The notes under the pieces: model-generated
Database searches by the model: none
Seen by the model: the letters and a program-made list of their open reading frames with translations, nothing else
Told to the model about the DNA's origin: nothing
Shown here: positions 42,467 to 51,411 of the stretch, one piece after another
Layout: each line of letters starts with the position of its first letter
Numbering within the stretch: position 1 is the first letter of the stretch
NCBI RefSeq assembly: GCF_000174435.1
Contig: NZ_ACJN02000003.1
Span: forward strand, 264,263-328,262
From: Desulfonatronospira thiodismutans ASO3-1
GTDB taxonomy: Bacteria; Desulfobacterota; Desulfovibrionia; Desulfovibrionales; Desulfonatronovibrionaceae
Direction: 5' to 3'
DNA: 64,000 nucleotides
Position numbers and translations under genes: made by a program

Positions 42467-42742
42467 ATGGCTTTGGAAAGCAAGGTGACCAGTAAGGGAC
42501 AGGTGACTATTCCCAGGGATATCAGGGACAGTATGGGGATCGGTTCCGCCGGCAGGGTCAGTTTTACTGATCTCGGCAATGGCCTGGTTCTCATCAGATC
42601 CTGTGATAAACCTGCTTCGGAAATATTCGGCATGCTCAGTGACAAACCCAGGACGCGCAAGGATGCTCTGAGCATTGAAGAAATGAATGAGGTCATAAAA
42701 GAACAAAGGCTTGAAGCGGGCAGTCGCGGGACAGGTGTATGA
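42467..42742 (+). CDS. AbrB/SpoVT-type antitoxin
   Basis: A 91-residue protein with SKVTSKGQVTIPRDIRDSMG, the AbrB/MazE swapped-hairpin motif, and an acidic C-terminal tail. GGGAGG before the ATG. Overlaps the PIN toxin by ATGA. Confidence 0.88.
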   Translation: MALESKVTSKGQVTIPRDIRDSMGIGSAGRVSFTDLGNGLVLIRSCDKPASEIFGMLSDKPRTRKDALSIEEMNEVIKEQRLEAGSRGTGV

Positions 42743-43137
42743 TAGCTCTGGACACTAATGCTTTAGTGCGGCTGGGCGTGGAGGATGATCAAGCACAGGC
42801 CGCCAGAGCCAGACGCCTGGTCAGTGATGCAGAGAACCGGGGAGAGAAAGTATTGCTTCTGTCCGGGGTTCTGCTGGAGATGGTCTGGGTTCTTTCTAAG
42901 GGTTACGGCTTTCAACGCACTGATATCGCTCATCTTCTGGACGCACTTTTGTCATCTCCGACTTATGAGGTGGAAAATCGAACCGCTGTCCAGGTGGCAA
43001 GCCTACGTTACAGAATGGAAGGCGACTTTGCAGATCTTCTATTTGTCGAAATGGCCAGGGACAGAAAGGCAAGAGCCTTTTTCAGCCTGGACAACAGACT
43101 GATTAATCTTTTTCCGGACTACGCCCGGAAAATATGA
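42739..43137 (+). CDS. vapC: PIN-domain toxin
   Basis: A 132-residue VapC: IALDTNALVRLGVEDD (first Asp), LLSGVLLEMVWVLS (Glu), GDFADLLFVEMARDRK (Asp) and FFSLDNRLI (Asp). All acidic positions are present; complete pair with the AbrB-type antitoxin upstream. Confidence 0.88.
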   Translation: MIALDTNALVRLGVEDDQAQAARARRLVSDAENRGEKVLLLSGVLLEMVWVLSKGYGFQRTDIAHLLDALLSSPTYEVENRTAVQVASLRYRMEGDFADLLFVEMARDRKARAFFSLDNRLINLFPDYARKI

Positions 43138-43211
43138 ATGCTGCAGCAACAAACATAACGAATGGCCCCTGACCCGCATTCTGAGCCGGCCGTTCACACC
43201 ATTTTCTCCGG

Positions 43212-44513
43212 CTACTGTACAAGGGCCCACTTCCAGGCCGGGAGCACATGTATGAGCCCTGCATCGGTATCAACGTACTTTTCAGTATTAAAAGTCACTA
43301 TGCAGGCCTCAGGAACCTGACATTCCCGCATGGCTTCAGACAATGCTGTTATTTCCCGCTGGGCCGTCTTTTTATCCTCCATCCACGCTGCTGACTGGAT
43401 CAGGCTGATTTTTCCGGAGGTATCCTGGACATAAAAATCCACTTCGCGCCCGCTCTGTGTGCGGTAGTATTCGATCCACTGTGTTCTACGGCGCAGTTCC
43501 ATGAACACAAGATTTTCCAGAAGACGGCCCCAGTCGGGAGAAGTGCTCCGGGAACAGGCCCGGATCATACCGGTATCCACCGCGTAAACCTTTCTGGGGT
43601 TGACCATCCTGGAGCGCTCTGAGCCCGAATGAATGCAGACCGGGAAAAAAAGATAGGTATCAGCCAGGTAGTCAAAAAACTCGTGCAGGGTGTTCTTACC
43701 GCAGGCTATACCTTGTGATTTCAGATCATTGTAGAATTTCTGCACACTGAACAGCCCGGCAGGCGAGTTCATCAGGTGCCGGATCAAATACCGCAGGGCA
43801 ACAACATTGGAAATCCCGCGACGTTCCACCAGGTCCCGCAGGACCACAACATCCAGATATTCCTGCAGCACCCGGATGCGATACTCATCATCAAGTCCCT
43901 GAATTTCCGGGAATCCACCAGCGGATAGATAGGATATAAAACGGTTTTCCAGCAATGCCCGACGTCTGGAACCCGGCTGCCTGTCCATGCTGGTATCTAT
44001 ACCCTCATGCGCCAGGAATTCAGAAAAGCTGAAAGGAAAGATTTCCGTGGTCAGAGAGCGTCCTCTCAGACTGGTTGCAATCTCGGTGCTCAAAAGTCTG
44101 GCGGATGATCCGGTCAGGCAGATGTGGGCATTTTCTGAATCAAGCAGCCTGCGGACGAAAAGTTCCCAGCCCTGAACATTGTGAATCTCATCAAAAAAAT
44201 ACACGCACTGTCTTTCTTTTAGCTGTGGATAACGCCGGTAAAAGGTGTCCGGTATCTGTTGCAGATCTGAGGCGGTCATAGGCATGAGGCGCTCGTCTTC
44301 AAAATTGAGGTAAAGCGCAGCTTGTGCAGGAAACCCTTCTTTGATCAGATCGCCCATGACTTGATACAGAAACCATGTTTTGCCGGACCTGCGCATCCCG
44401 ATCACGGTATCGATCTTGCCCGGAAGCCAGGGCAGCCCGGCCTGCCTTGGGGTCACATCCGGCAGTTCCCGTTCATGAAAATCAGCTATCAGCTGATCTA
44501 TTATAGTCTGCAT
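43212..44513 (-). CDS. DUF4143 AAA+ ATPase (type 1)
   Basis: A 433-residue ATPase: Walker A IGMRRSGKTWFLYQVM, Walker B CVYFFDEIHNVQGW, sensor ICLTGSSARLL, then the DUF4143 domain including the PD-(D/E)XK-like segment YYRTQSGREVDFYVQDTSG. Members of this AAA_14/DUF4143 family have unknown function and spread with genomic islands. ATG at 44513 fits the family; a Met two codons upstream is possible. Confidence 0.85.
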   Translation of the reverse strand: MQTIIDQLIADFHERELPDVTPRQAGLPWLPGKIDTVIGMRRSGKTWFLYQVMGDLIKEGFPAQAALYLNFEDERLMPMTASDLQQIPDTFYRRYPQLKERQCVYFFDEIHNVQGWELFVRRLLDSENAHICLTGSSARLLSTEIATSLRGRSLTTEIFPFSFSEFLAHEGIDTSMDRQPGSRRRALLENRFISYLSAGGFPEIQGLDDEYRIRVLQEYLDVVVLRDLVERRGISNVVALRYLIRHLMNSPAGLFSVQKFYNDLKSQGIACGKNTLHEFFDYLADTYLFFPVCIHSGSERSRMVNPRKVYAVDTGMIRACSRSTSPDWGRLLENLVFMELRRRTQWIEYYRTQSGREVDFYVQDTSGKISLIQSAAWMEDKKTAQREITALSEAMRECQVPEACIVTFNTEKYVDTDAGLIHVLPAWKWALVQ

Positions 44514-44758
44514 GCGCAATATCTATCTTTTTCTCAAAGACATGTAAAGTCAAATTTGTCTTTTTATTAGAGATGAGTCTGGATCCTCGTTAAGAAGAGA
44601 TTTTGCCCACCCCAGTACCTTCACAAGGCTGAATTTCTTCCATTCAACCGGGGTGGGCAGTTTCTTGTGCCCCCGCAGGGGCCTCTTTGTCCGCGTGGCT
44701 TACTTTGGTTCCTGGTTCGTAGTTCCTGATCAGCAAAGAACGTAGAGCCAAAAATATA

Positions 44759-46039
44759 TCAGGTATTTATTGGTAAATCCTCAAGCAACAGGTCCCAGAT
44801 GGTTACAAAACGGACTTCAGTACCATGCCGCCGGATGGTGGTCTGCAGTTTCTTATTAACCACCAGGCAACAGGATGGGGAATATCTGGATATAAAACTG
44901 TCAAATGCTCTTGGCACCGAGGGCTTGTCCATATTCTGGAACTTGACTTCAATGGGTATAACTTCTCGACCTGTATCCACAATAAAGTCAATTTCGGTTT
45001 TAGCGGTCGTTCTCCAGAAATGGATACTTGCTCCGGTAAACCTGATCTTTTCCCGCAGGATCAGGTAGACAAGATTCTGAAAGACAAAGCCCAGGTCATC
45101 GGGCCTGTGGAGATTGCCGAAAATACCCAGAGCGAAATTACGCAGGCCGGGATCATGAAAGTAAACTGTCGGAGCCTTGGTGATCTCACTGCGAAGATTC
45201 CTGTAGAATGGACTGATTCTCTGCAGGATATAAGTCTCTTCAGCGTACCAGCAATAATTTTTTACAGTGGGCAGAGAAATCCCCAGGGTAGAAGACAATT
45301 CCGAGTAATTTATGATTTGTCCTGCCTGATCCGCCAGAGTCCTGATCAACCGGCTGTAGGACTCGATCTTCTCAACCTTCAGCAGGTAGGCGATATCCCG
45401 GATTATGTAGCCCTGATATATTTCGTCCATCTCCCTGTTTTTTTCCCGGGCTAAAGACTCCAGCACAACACGCGGATAACCTCCAAAATTCATATAATCC
45501 AGCAGAATATCCTCTGACCTGGCATGCTCCAGTGCAAAAAAATCCGATAATCGCTCCGAGTACTGGTAATCTGTCTTAAAATTTACAAACTCAAGAAGGT
45601 TAAGGGGGGATATTTCATAAATCCGTTTGCGGCCCAGCATCGATTCCCTGATTCCAGCCCTGAGGTCTACGCTGCCGGACCCGGAAACAATGAATTTGTA
45701 GGGCAGGCCCATGTCCTGAAGCCCCTTTAAAAAGATGCCGGCGTTATCTAAGCGTCCTATCTCGTCAATGAAAACAAATCCTGATTTTCCTGTCTCCAGT
45801 TCTATCTTTTTGAGCAGGTGCTGCTGAGAATCAAAAAAAACTCGATCCTGGTCATAATCCAGGCTTAGAAAGACAGTATTTTCCCCGGCATCCTTGAGTT
45901 CCTTCTGAATAATCTGCATGAGGGTGGTTTTGCCTGCCTGGCGGGGGCCGATTAAAAAGGCAACCTCCGGACGATGGATATCCCTGCGTAAATCCTCAAG
46001 GGCATGGCGGTGGATGACGGTTGTATTCATTGACATCAT
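44759..46039 (-). CDS. DUF4143 AAA+ ATPase (type 2)
   Basis: A 426-residue ATPase with Walker A IGPRQAGKTTLMQII, Walker B SGFVFIDEIGRLDNAG, KFIVSGSGSVDLRAGI, and C-terminal nuclease-like TTAKTEIDFIVDTGREVIPI EVKFQN (D, ExK). Only distantly similar to its neighbour at 43212. The stretch between them (44520-44758) has a palindrome GCCCACCCC / GGGGTGGGC near 44601-44651 and no gene. Confidence 0.85.
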   Translation of the reverse strand: MMSMNTTVIHRHALEDLRRDIHRPEVAFLIGPRQAGKTTLMQIIQKELKDAGENTVFLSLDYDQDRVFFDSQQHLLKKIELETGKSGFVFIDEIGRLDNAGIFLKGLQDMGLPYKFIVSGSGSVDLRAGIRESMLGRKRIYEISPLNLLEFVNFKTDYQYSERLSDFFALEHARSEDILLDYMNFGGYPRVVLESLAREKNREMDEIYQGYIIRDIAYLLKVEKIESYSRLIRTLADQAGQIINYSELSSTLGISLPTVKNYCWYAEETYILQRISPFYRNLRSEITKAPTVYFHDPGLRNFALGIFGNLHRPDDLGFVFQNLVYLILREKIRFTGASIHFWRTTAKTEIDFIVDTGREVIPIEVKFQNMDKPSVPRAFDSFISRYSPSCCLVVNKKLQTTIRRHGTEVRFVTIWDLLLEDLPINT

Positions 46040-46149
46040 GCTTAATTAAGTTAAATTAAATTGAAAGTCCACTTTGAATTTAACTAAGTTTTTTTAAAAC
46101 TGCAGTTTGAAAAAACTGAATTCCTGGCACACTTGGTTCTGCGGGTCGC

Positions 46150-46503
46150 GGAAGAACTCCCCCCGGACGCTCTGTGCCCACTGAGAAGAGATATTGCCCA
46201 CGGAACACCCGGAAGGACACGGAAAAGTCTGAAGCGTTGCAAAGCAACGCAAATTCCGGGCATTCCGTGTATTCTGTGTGTTCCGTGGGCAGTCTCTTTG
46301 CCCCGCAGGGGCCTCTTTATTGTTCCCAGGCTCTGTCAATCCAAGGCGGGTGAACATTATAAAAGAAACAAAAAAACTGACTTTTTGCAGGTTCAGCTTG
46401 CCAGGCTTGCCCGCCAGGATTACAATGTATTGAACAAACAAGGTCAAAATCAGAACTCTGGCTCAGTCTCCAACTGGCAGCAAGCCGGACATGGCAACGA
46501 GAA
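46150..46503 (+). repeat. TA-upstream repeat module (copy 2) with doubly empty palindrome site
   Basis: Counterpart of 2029-2515. TTGCCCAC is joined directly to GGAACACCCGGAAGG at 46201, so both the outer CCCCAGTACC element and the second hairpin are missing. The rest follows the 2231-2515 module to GGCAGCAAGCCGGACATGGC. Confidence 0.8.
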
Positions 46504-46522
46504 ATAATGCGGAAAACAACTC

Positions 46523-46972
46523 ATGTCTTCATCTATAGAAAATAATACAGGTTCTCGGGAAGAACATCTGGCCGTTATCTGCCGGCAATTTTCCATATCC
46601 ATTATGTACGCTTTCGGCAGCAGGGCAAAGGAGACCCTTTCCTGGCTGAGGCAGGAAATCCAGGAAATGTGTGCTTCCCAGTCAGACCTGGATATCGGGG
46701 TGCTGCCCATACCCGGCTTTTATCCATCTCCAAGAGAGAAGGTTGAGCTTTGCATCAGGCTGGAAGATTTTTTTCAGGTCAGCCGGGTTGACCTGGTTAT
46801 TCTGCCGGAAGCACCCCCTTTTCTGGCGTCAAGAGTCATCCAGGGAGAAAGACTCTATGCGGCGGATGAATATCAGGCTGATGAATACGATCTTTATGTC
46901 CTTAGAAGAGCCGGAGATCTGATGCCCTTTCACCGGGAGAGGCTGCGCCTGCTTTTTGGAGAAGACGCATGA
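46523..46972 (+). CDS. MntA-type nucleotidyltransferase antitoxin
   Basis: A 149-residue minimal nucleotidyltransferase: IMYAFGSRAKETLS, then SDLDIGVLPIPG, i.e. GSxnDxD, followed by a strand VSRVDLVILPEA with the third Asp. MntA proteins add AMP to HEPN toxins. It overlaps the HEPN gene by ATGA. Confidence 0.88.
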   Translation: MSSSIENNTGSREEHLAVICRQFSISIMYAFGSRAKETLSWLRQEIQEMCASQSDLDIGVLPIPGFYPSPREKVELCIRLEDFFQVSRVDLVILPEAPPFLASRVIQGERLYAADEYQADEYDLYVLRRAGDLMPFHRERLRLLFGEDA

Positions 46973-47427
46973 CCAGGGACGGGATTTCCAGACGTGTTGT
47001 TGCTGACAGGGTGCAATGGGTCGAAACCATGCTGGAGAAGATCAGGGAGCTTCCCATTGAGAACCGGGATGAGTTTTTTGCGGATTCCCGGAACGCCCTG
47101 GCCTGTGAGTCATGTCTGCGCCGTGCCCTGGAAGCCCTGCTTGATCTGGGCAGACATATTCTGGCCAAGAAATTCCGTCGTGCAGTTGAAGAGTACAAAG
47201 AAATCGGACCAGCCCTGGCCAAAGAACAAGTCATAACTGAGAGCCAGGCTCAACTTTTCCGGATCATGGCTGGATACAGAAATCGCATGGTGCATTTTTA
47301 CCATGACGTTTCCGATGAAGAAATCCGGACAATATGCACTGACCATCTTGGAGATATCGTGCTTGTGCTTGAATCCCTGAAAAGATGGCTCAGAGACCAG
47401 CTGCATGGCAGTGATTCAGCTGTTTGA
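46969..47427 (+). CDS. HepT/DUF86 HEPN ribonuclease toxin
   Basis: A 152-residue HEPN protein with the RX4HXY active site (RNRMVHFY) in MAGYRNRMVHFYHDVSDEEI and helical surroundings. Paired with MntA upstream; the pair is intact, unlike the MNT/HEPN remnants near 13108 and 23937. Confidence 0.88.
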   Translation: MTRDGISRRVVADRVQWVETMLEKIRELPIENRDEFFADSRNALACESCLRRALEALLDLGRHILAKKFRRAVEEYKEIGPALAKEQVITESQAQLFRIMAGYRNRMVHFYHDVSDEEIRTICTDHLGDIVLVLESLKRWLRDQLHGSDSAV

Positions 47428-47684
47428 TTATTTTATCGTCCCCACTTAGCCTGAGTTTCCTGAATTCCCCAATTCCCCAATTCATCATTCCGCATTCATC
47501 ATTTTTCAGACAGGATTGTGCCACCAAATGGAAATAAAGAACGCCTCGCGCGGAAGGCGAAAACGTCGCAGAGGAGGACTTGATCCGGCAGATCTATGAC
47601 AGCAGGTTCAAGGAACTTGAAAACGTTCTGCTTGACGAAAAGTTATGCATGAAATATTATGGCTACATAATGAAAGGTGATCAT

Positions 47685-47936
47685 ATGCAACGCACAACAA
47701 TTATGCTTCCCCGGGAATTGAAGATTCGGGCGTACAGCAAGTCCAGGAAAATGGGAGTCTCCTTAGGACAGCTCATCCGGGAAGCCCTGCAAAAGGAAAT
47801 TGACAGCACTGAAGCCGGCAATGGCTTGCAGGACTGCTTTTACGCGGACAAGGCTGTTTATCAGGGCGATTCCCCTCCCGATTTTAGCGCTGAACACGAT
47901 GAATATCTTTATGGCGAGTCTCATGATATTCGTTGA
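47685..47936 (+). CDS. ribbon-helix-helix antitoxin (copy B)
   Basis: Identical to the 83-residue antitoxin at 19413-19664, in the opposite orientation. AAAGGTGA precedes the ATG. Confidence 0.82.
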   Translation: MQRTTIMLPRELKIRAYSKSRKMGVSLGQLIREALQKEIDSTEAGNGLQDCFYADKAVYQGDSPPDFSAEHDEYLYGESHDIR

Positions 47937-48324
47937 TACTGGTCCATTACTGGCGCGTTATCTCCTCAAAGACCAGTTTCATCAGCATGCGTTGAATATA
48001 TGGGCCGAACTGGAAAAAAGCCATGAAAGACTTGCCACAAGCAGTCTTGTGCTGAACGAAACCGCTACTCTGCTGGGAAGAAGAACCGGCAATATCTTTG
48101 CCGCCGAGCGGCTGAATAACATCTATGCATCACATGCTTTCCAGATATGGCGGCCCGACAGAGAGGATGAGCTGCGTGCTCTGAAGCTGTTCGCAAAATT
48201 TTCTGATCAAGTCGTGTCCTTCACAGACTGCGTCTCCTTTGCGCTCATGACATCTAAGCATGTCCCGCAAGTGTTTACGTTTGATCGTCATTTTGATTTG
48301 GCGGGCTTCAAGCGGTTGCCCTGA
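47911..48324 (+). CDS. VapC-type PIN toxin (copy B)
   Basis: Differs from the copy at 19025-19438 at a handful of residues only (RRTGN, FALMTSKHVPQVF here). The two copies lie about 28 kb apart in inverted orientation. The four acidic active-site positions are present. Confidence 0.85.
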   Translation: MASLMIFVDTGPLLARYLLKDQFHQHALNIWAELEKSHERLATSSLVLNETATLLGRRTGNIFAAERLNNIYASHAFQIWRPDREDELRALKLFAKFSDQVVSFTDCVSFALMTSKHVPQVFTFDRHFDLAGFKRLP

Positions 48325-48419
48325 TAAGAGGGCTGGCTCTTTTGCCACCAGATAGTCCGGCCGTTTTACGGTTTGAGGTCGGCAACAGTGCCTGTCCCTG
48401 ATGGCCCTTTCACTATTGT

Positions 48420-48602
48420 CCCCAGCGCTCCGCGTCCACAGAGAAGAGATATTACCCACCCCAGAACCATCACAAGGCTGAGCTACCCCTGTGAAATCGG
48501 CAGAGCCGGCACTTCGTGCATTTCATGGGGCAAGCGGGGCAGGCGGAACACCTCAGTGTATTAAAAGAAAATACACGGGGCAAGTCCGGAAAGACACGGA
48601 AG
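48420..48602. repeat. nested palindromic element, filled form (copy 4)
   Basis: CCCCAGAACCATC outer element with the inner CCCCTGTGAAAT ... ATTTCATGGGGCAAGC fold, then the second hairpin CCTCAGTGTATT ... AATACACGGGGCAAG. The compensating CAGGC/CAAGC variation matches that at other sites. Confidence 0.78.
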
Positions 48603-48615
48603 TTCTTAAATGTGT

Positions 48616-48846
48616 TCAGACCCGGGCATGAGCATCTTCGCGGTCGAAAACATATCCTTCCGGACTTGTTCCGCCGCACTCTCTGGCCAGCCGCTCAAAC
48701 TCCCGGGCACTGGACTCCTTGTCTCCCATTGCAGCTGTATGTTCCAGATATTCCCGGATCAGCTGATTGAGGCTTGTTCCCCGCTGGGCAGCGTACTCCC
48801 TTGCCTTCTGGATAAGCTCTTTGTCCGCGGATAAAGTAATATTCAT
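48616..48846 (-). pseudogene. antitoxin copy C, toxin lost
   Basis: Third copy of the antitoxin at 20474 and 40007 (MNITLSADKELIQKAREYAA). It breaks off at AHARV where the others continue with GEDGP and the toxin start. Almost the entire antitoxin remains, so it may be functional as an orphan. Confidence 0.7.
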
Positions 48847-49001
48847 TGTCACCTCCCTCACACTGACGTTCCTTATGTGTTATAAGTGTGAGAATAATTA
48901 ATCCTTTAGCTCCATGTCAAGGATCAAACATTTTGGATTCAGGCATTCTGGGATTCGTTACCCCAGGCCCTCAAATTTTTCACGCAGGCTTGCCGAAAAG
49001 A

Positions 49002-49140
49002 CACCCATGTTCAAGCTGGGAACAAAGACGGATTCTTATCCATAGATTTTGGCCTCAAGGAATGGAACGAGTTTGACCCGCAAAAGATTGTCTGCAAGTT
49101 CAGGCAGTTCGTATATGAAACCGGAGCAGCTGAAAGCCGG
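49002..49140 (+). pseudogene. RAYT fragment
   Basis: A 139-bp piece similar to codons about 178-224 of the RAYT genes (HVQAGNKDGFLSIDFGLKEW, NEFDPQKIVCKFRQFVYET), with several substitutions, so it is older than the other copies. GAACTCGCAACATAAGGGAC, also found before the 34705 RAYT copy, follows it. Confidence 0.75.
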
Positions 49141-49352
49141 GAGTCAAGGGACAGCCTCCGGCCCATAGGGGCCTACGCCCCGGGAGAACTCGCAACATAA
49201 GGGACAGTCTCTACTTGGCGGCTGTGAGTTTGAGCTCATGGGTTACCGTAAATCCCGGGTAAAACATCGCGTATATTTTTATGATTCGTCGCAGCAGTTG
49301 AGGCATTTGCCCGCATCATGGAATGATGTGGTGGGGGAAGATCATTATATTG

Positions 49353-49628
49353 CTACAGCTCAAGGTCGTAGTTTTTATACACATTTTTTCTATGTCCTAT
49401 CCGAACCACAATCAGCTCGTGATCTCGCAGTTCACAAACAATCCGGTAGTCTCCAACTCGGTAACGCCATAGCTTGGTCAACTGTCCTTTAAGTGGCTCA
49501 CCGAGCTGACGTGGATTCTCAAGCCTGGCAATCCGTTGCTCCAAATATTCCCGGACTCGCTTACGGATTTGAGGGTCAATTTTTTGGACATCTTTCCTAG
49601 CGGATTTAAGATACTTAATCGTCCACAT
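49353..49628 (-). CDS. RelE/ParE-type toxin
   Basis: A 91-residue RelE protein: MWTIKYLKSARKDVQKIDPQ, ENPRQLGEPLKGQLTKLWRY, RVGDYRIVCELRDHELIVVR, IGHRKNVYKN. The R-YRI and RHRKNVY regions are the ribosome-dependent RNase face in RelE. Overlaps the antitoxin end by 14 bases. Confidence 0.9.
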   Translation of the reverse strand: MWTIKYLKSARKDVQKIDPQIRKRVREYLEQRIARLENPRQLGEPLKGQLTKLWRYRVGDYRIVCELRDHELIVVRIGHRKNVYKNYDLEL

Positions 49629-49842
49629 CTAATCCGCTCCAGAACTCATCGCCATTTATCAGTTCATCATTGCCTTGCCGCAGTTGCTCCAGCCTTTGTT
49701 CAGCCAAGTAAACATCTTCAAGGTCATCAAGGTGTTCCATGATAAGTTGTTTGATATAAAACGCTTTGGAGCGCCCCGTTTGTTTGGCCAGATAATCCAG
49801 TCTTTGCTCATATTCGTTTGGCAATCGGACAGAAGTAGGCAT
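49615..49842 (-). CDS. ribbon-helix-helix antitoxin (RelB-like)
   Basis: A 75-residue protein: MPTSVRLPNEYEQRLDYLAK, then SKAFYIKQLIMEHLDDLEDV. AGGAGGG before the ATG, and an inverted-repeat operator immediately upstream. Confidence 0.88.
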   Translation of the reverse strand: MPTSVRLPNEYEQRLDYLAKQTGRSKAFYIKQLIMEHLDDLEDVYLAEQRLEQLRQGNDELINGDEFWSGLDVDD

Positions 49843-49860
49843 TTTTTTACCCTCCTGTTA

Positions 49861-49885
49861 TGAATACATGTAGTCAATGTATTCA
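49861..49885 (-). promoter_or_regulatory. inverted-repeat operator for the RelE/B pair
   Basis: TGAATACAT and its exact mirror ATGTATTCA, separated by seven bases, lie 19-43 bases before the antitoxin ATG. This is the layout expected for autoregulation by a ribbon-helix-helix antitoxin. Confidence 0.7.
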
Positions 49886-50186
49886 TTTTCTGGCAAATGT
49901 CAATGGTGATGAATTTCTTCGCTCCTCCGGCTCTTTATTGCAAGAAAACGGAAGAACTGGGACATTTGTGAGCGCCAACCTGAGTATAGCCAGGTCATCG
50001 ATGACAGGCTGAAAATCAGCTTTGATGGACCGTTTTTTTTAGCAAGAGTTCTAAGATTCCGGGCCAGGTCTCTGAGACCAGCAAGTACTATCCGAAAAAA
50101 ATACAGAATACCAGTGACTATGATGACGGTTTTGTCCTTGGCCGGTACATACCCCATAGAGGCATGCCCGGTTGGACAGTGTTCAA

Positions 50187-50642
50187 TCAGGTAAGTTTCA
50201 GGATGGCAACGATCAACCCGCCCACGGTTACAGTAGTCCCGAAGGACCAGATCAGCAGGCGGTCCATGCGTTTGGTAAGGGCCATAAAGCGCTGGTCAAA
50301 CTGTTCAAAGCGCTTATCCACTTGTTCAAAACGCTTATCCACCTGTTCAAAGCGCGAATTCATGTCCTGGCGCATCTCTTCAAAACGCTTATCGACCTGC
50401 TCAAAGCGCTTATCGACCTGCTCAAAGCGCTTATCCACCTGCTCAAAGCGTTTATCCATCTGTTCGATGATATACTGGATCAGCTCCCTCTGATTTCTCA
50501 GCTCTTCCTCCACCCGGACCATACGCTCCCGCAACTCGATTTCATAAACCATGGGCGGTTTGCCCAGGCTCTGTTCCGCAAGCCACTGGGACATATGCTC
50601 CTTTAGAAAGCTGATCTGTTCTTGAGTAAATGGCTCGGTGGA
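50187..50642 (-). CDS. coiled-coil membrane protein, copy 4 (151 aa)
   Basis: MSTEPFTQEQISFLKEHMSQ, then heptads of DKRFEQV with one EEMRQDMNSRFEQ module, ending in the membrane helix. The ATG at 50642 has AAGGAG upstream. Its downstream flank (TTTGTCCTTGGCCGGTACA at about 50127) is shared with the 18142 and 25417 copies. Confidence 0.75.
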   Translation of the reverse strand, partial: STEPFTQEQISFLKEHMSQWLAEQSLGKPPMVYEIELRERMVRVEEELRNQRELIQYIIEQMDKRFEQVDKRFEQVDKRFEQVDKRFEEMRQDMNSRFEQVDKRFEQVDKRFEQFDQRFMALTKRMDRLLIWSFGTTVTVGGLIVAILKLT

Positions 50643-50659
50643 CATGGGCATCTCCTTTT

Positions 50660-50935
50660 CCCCTATTTTATAAGCCAGACTCAAGCAGCATGCAAGCCCT
50701 TTCTTTCCCTACGTCCAATGCAGTGAAACAGGGAGCCGAAAACAGTTCCCTATCCTTTATTCCAGTGCTCCTCGGCCTTTGGTGATAGTGCAGTCGGCTG
50801 CAGTACAACACCCTCCTCCTGCAGCCGCCCATCACATGCCCAGCAGGGCCAGAAAGATGAGCAGCGGCCAGCCCAGGGCAGGCAGGAGCCCAAGAGCCCT
50901 GGGACGCCTTGCTGTCAGGTGCAGAAAATCCTGAC
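50660..50935. pseudogene. flank and decayed membrane-protein remnant
   Basis: CCAGACTCAAGCAGCATGCA through CTGCAGCCGCCCATCACATG matches 28484-28640. The last 100 bp are a diverged 3' end of the membrane gene of 38691 (minus strand, LLIFLALLGM-like). Together with copy 4 it preserves the ancestral order seen around the IS66 element. From 50936 to 51122 nothing else is clear except a short RAYT-like word (GATGCAGGTATTTTATCG). Confidence 0.65.
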
Positions 50936-51122
50936 GCAGAAACAGAATCAGGCTTATCAGTATATGATTAATATCAAGGGTCGTTGCAGGGACAAGCTCA
51001 GGCTGTCAGCGTTTCAGATACTGATGCAGGTATTTTATCGATTCAGGAGATATCGGTGCAAAAAACTTTCTTCGGCCCGACCCTGGCAAAGAGGTCAGTC
51101 TATGTATTTTTCAAGAGGAGAC

Positions 51123-51151
51123 TTGACAGAATTCCGTCCCTGGTGTAATAA
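51123..51151 (+). promoter_or_regulatory. sigma-70-type promoter for RHH/PIN pair
   Basis: TTGACA, a 17-base spacer, then TAATAA, 42 bases before the antitoxin ATG. A close match to the -35/-10 consensus. Confidence 0.65.
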
Positions 51152-51192
51152 AATTTAATACAATTGAGGCAGAAGAAAGGGGGGTAGAAGGC

Positions 51193-51411
51193 ATGAGAAG
51201 CACTCTCACCATCAGCATTCCAGAAGATGTCCGCCAGGAACTCGACAGGACATCGCAGGAAGACGGCGTTTCTCGGAGCGCGATTGTCCAGCAATCTCTG
51301 CGTGATTACCTGTTCCTGAGGCGATTCAGGGATCTGCGGGGCAGAATGGTCCAGAAAGCGGCTGAACGAGGGGTCTTCACTGACGAAGACGTATTCGAGA
51401 AAGTCTCTTGA
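51193..51411 (+). CDS. ribbon-helix-helix antitoxin
   Basis: A 72-residue protein: MRSTLTISIPEDVRQELDRT, SQEDGVSRSAIVQQSLRDYL and a tail FTDEDVFEKVS. A good CopG/Arc-type domain. Ends TCTTGA, overlapping the TTG start of the toxin. Confidence 0.88.
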   Translation: MRSTLTISIPEDVRQELDRTSQEDGVSRSAIVQQSLRDYLFLRRFRDLRGRMVQKAAERGVFTDEDVFEKVS

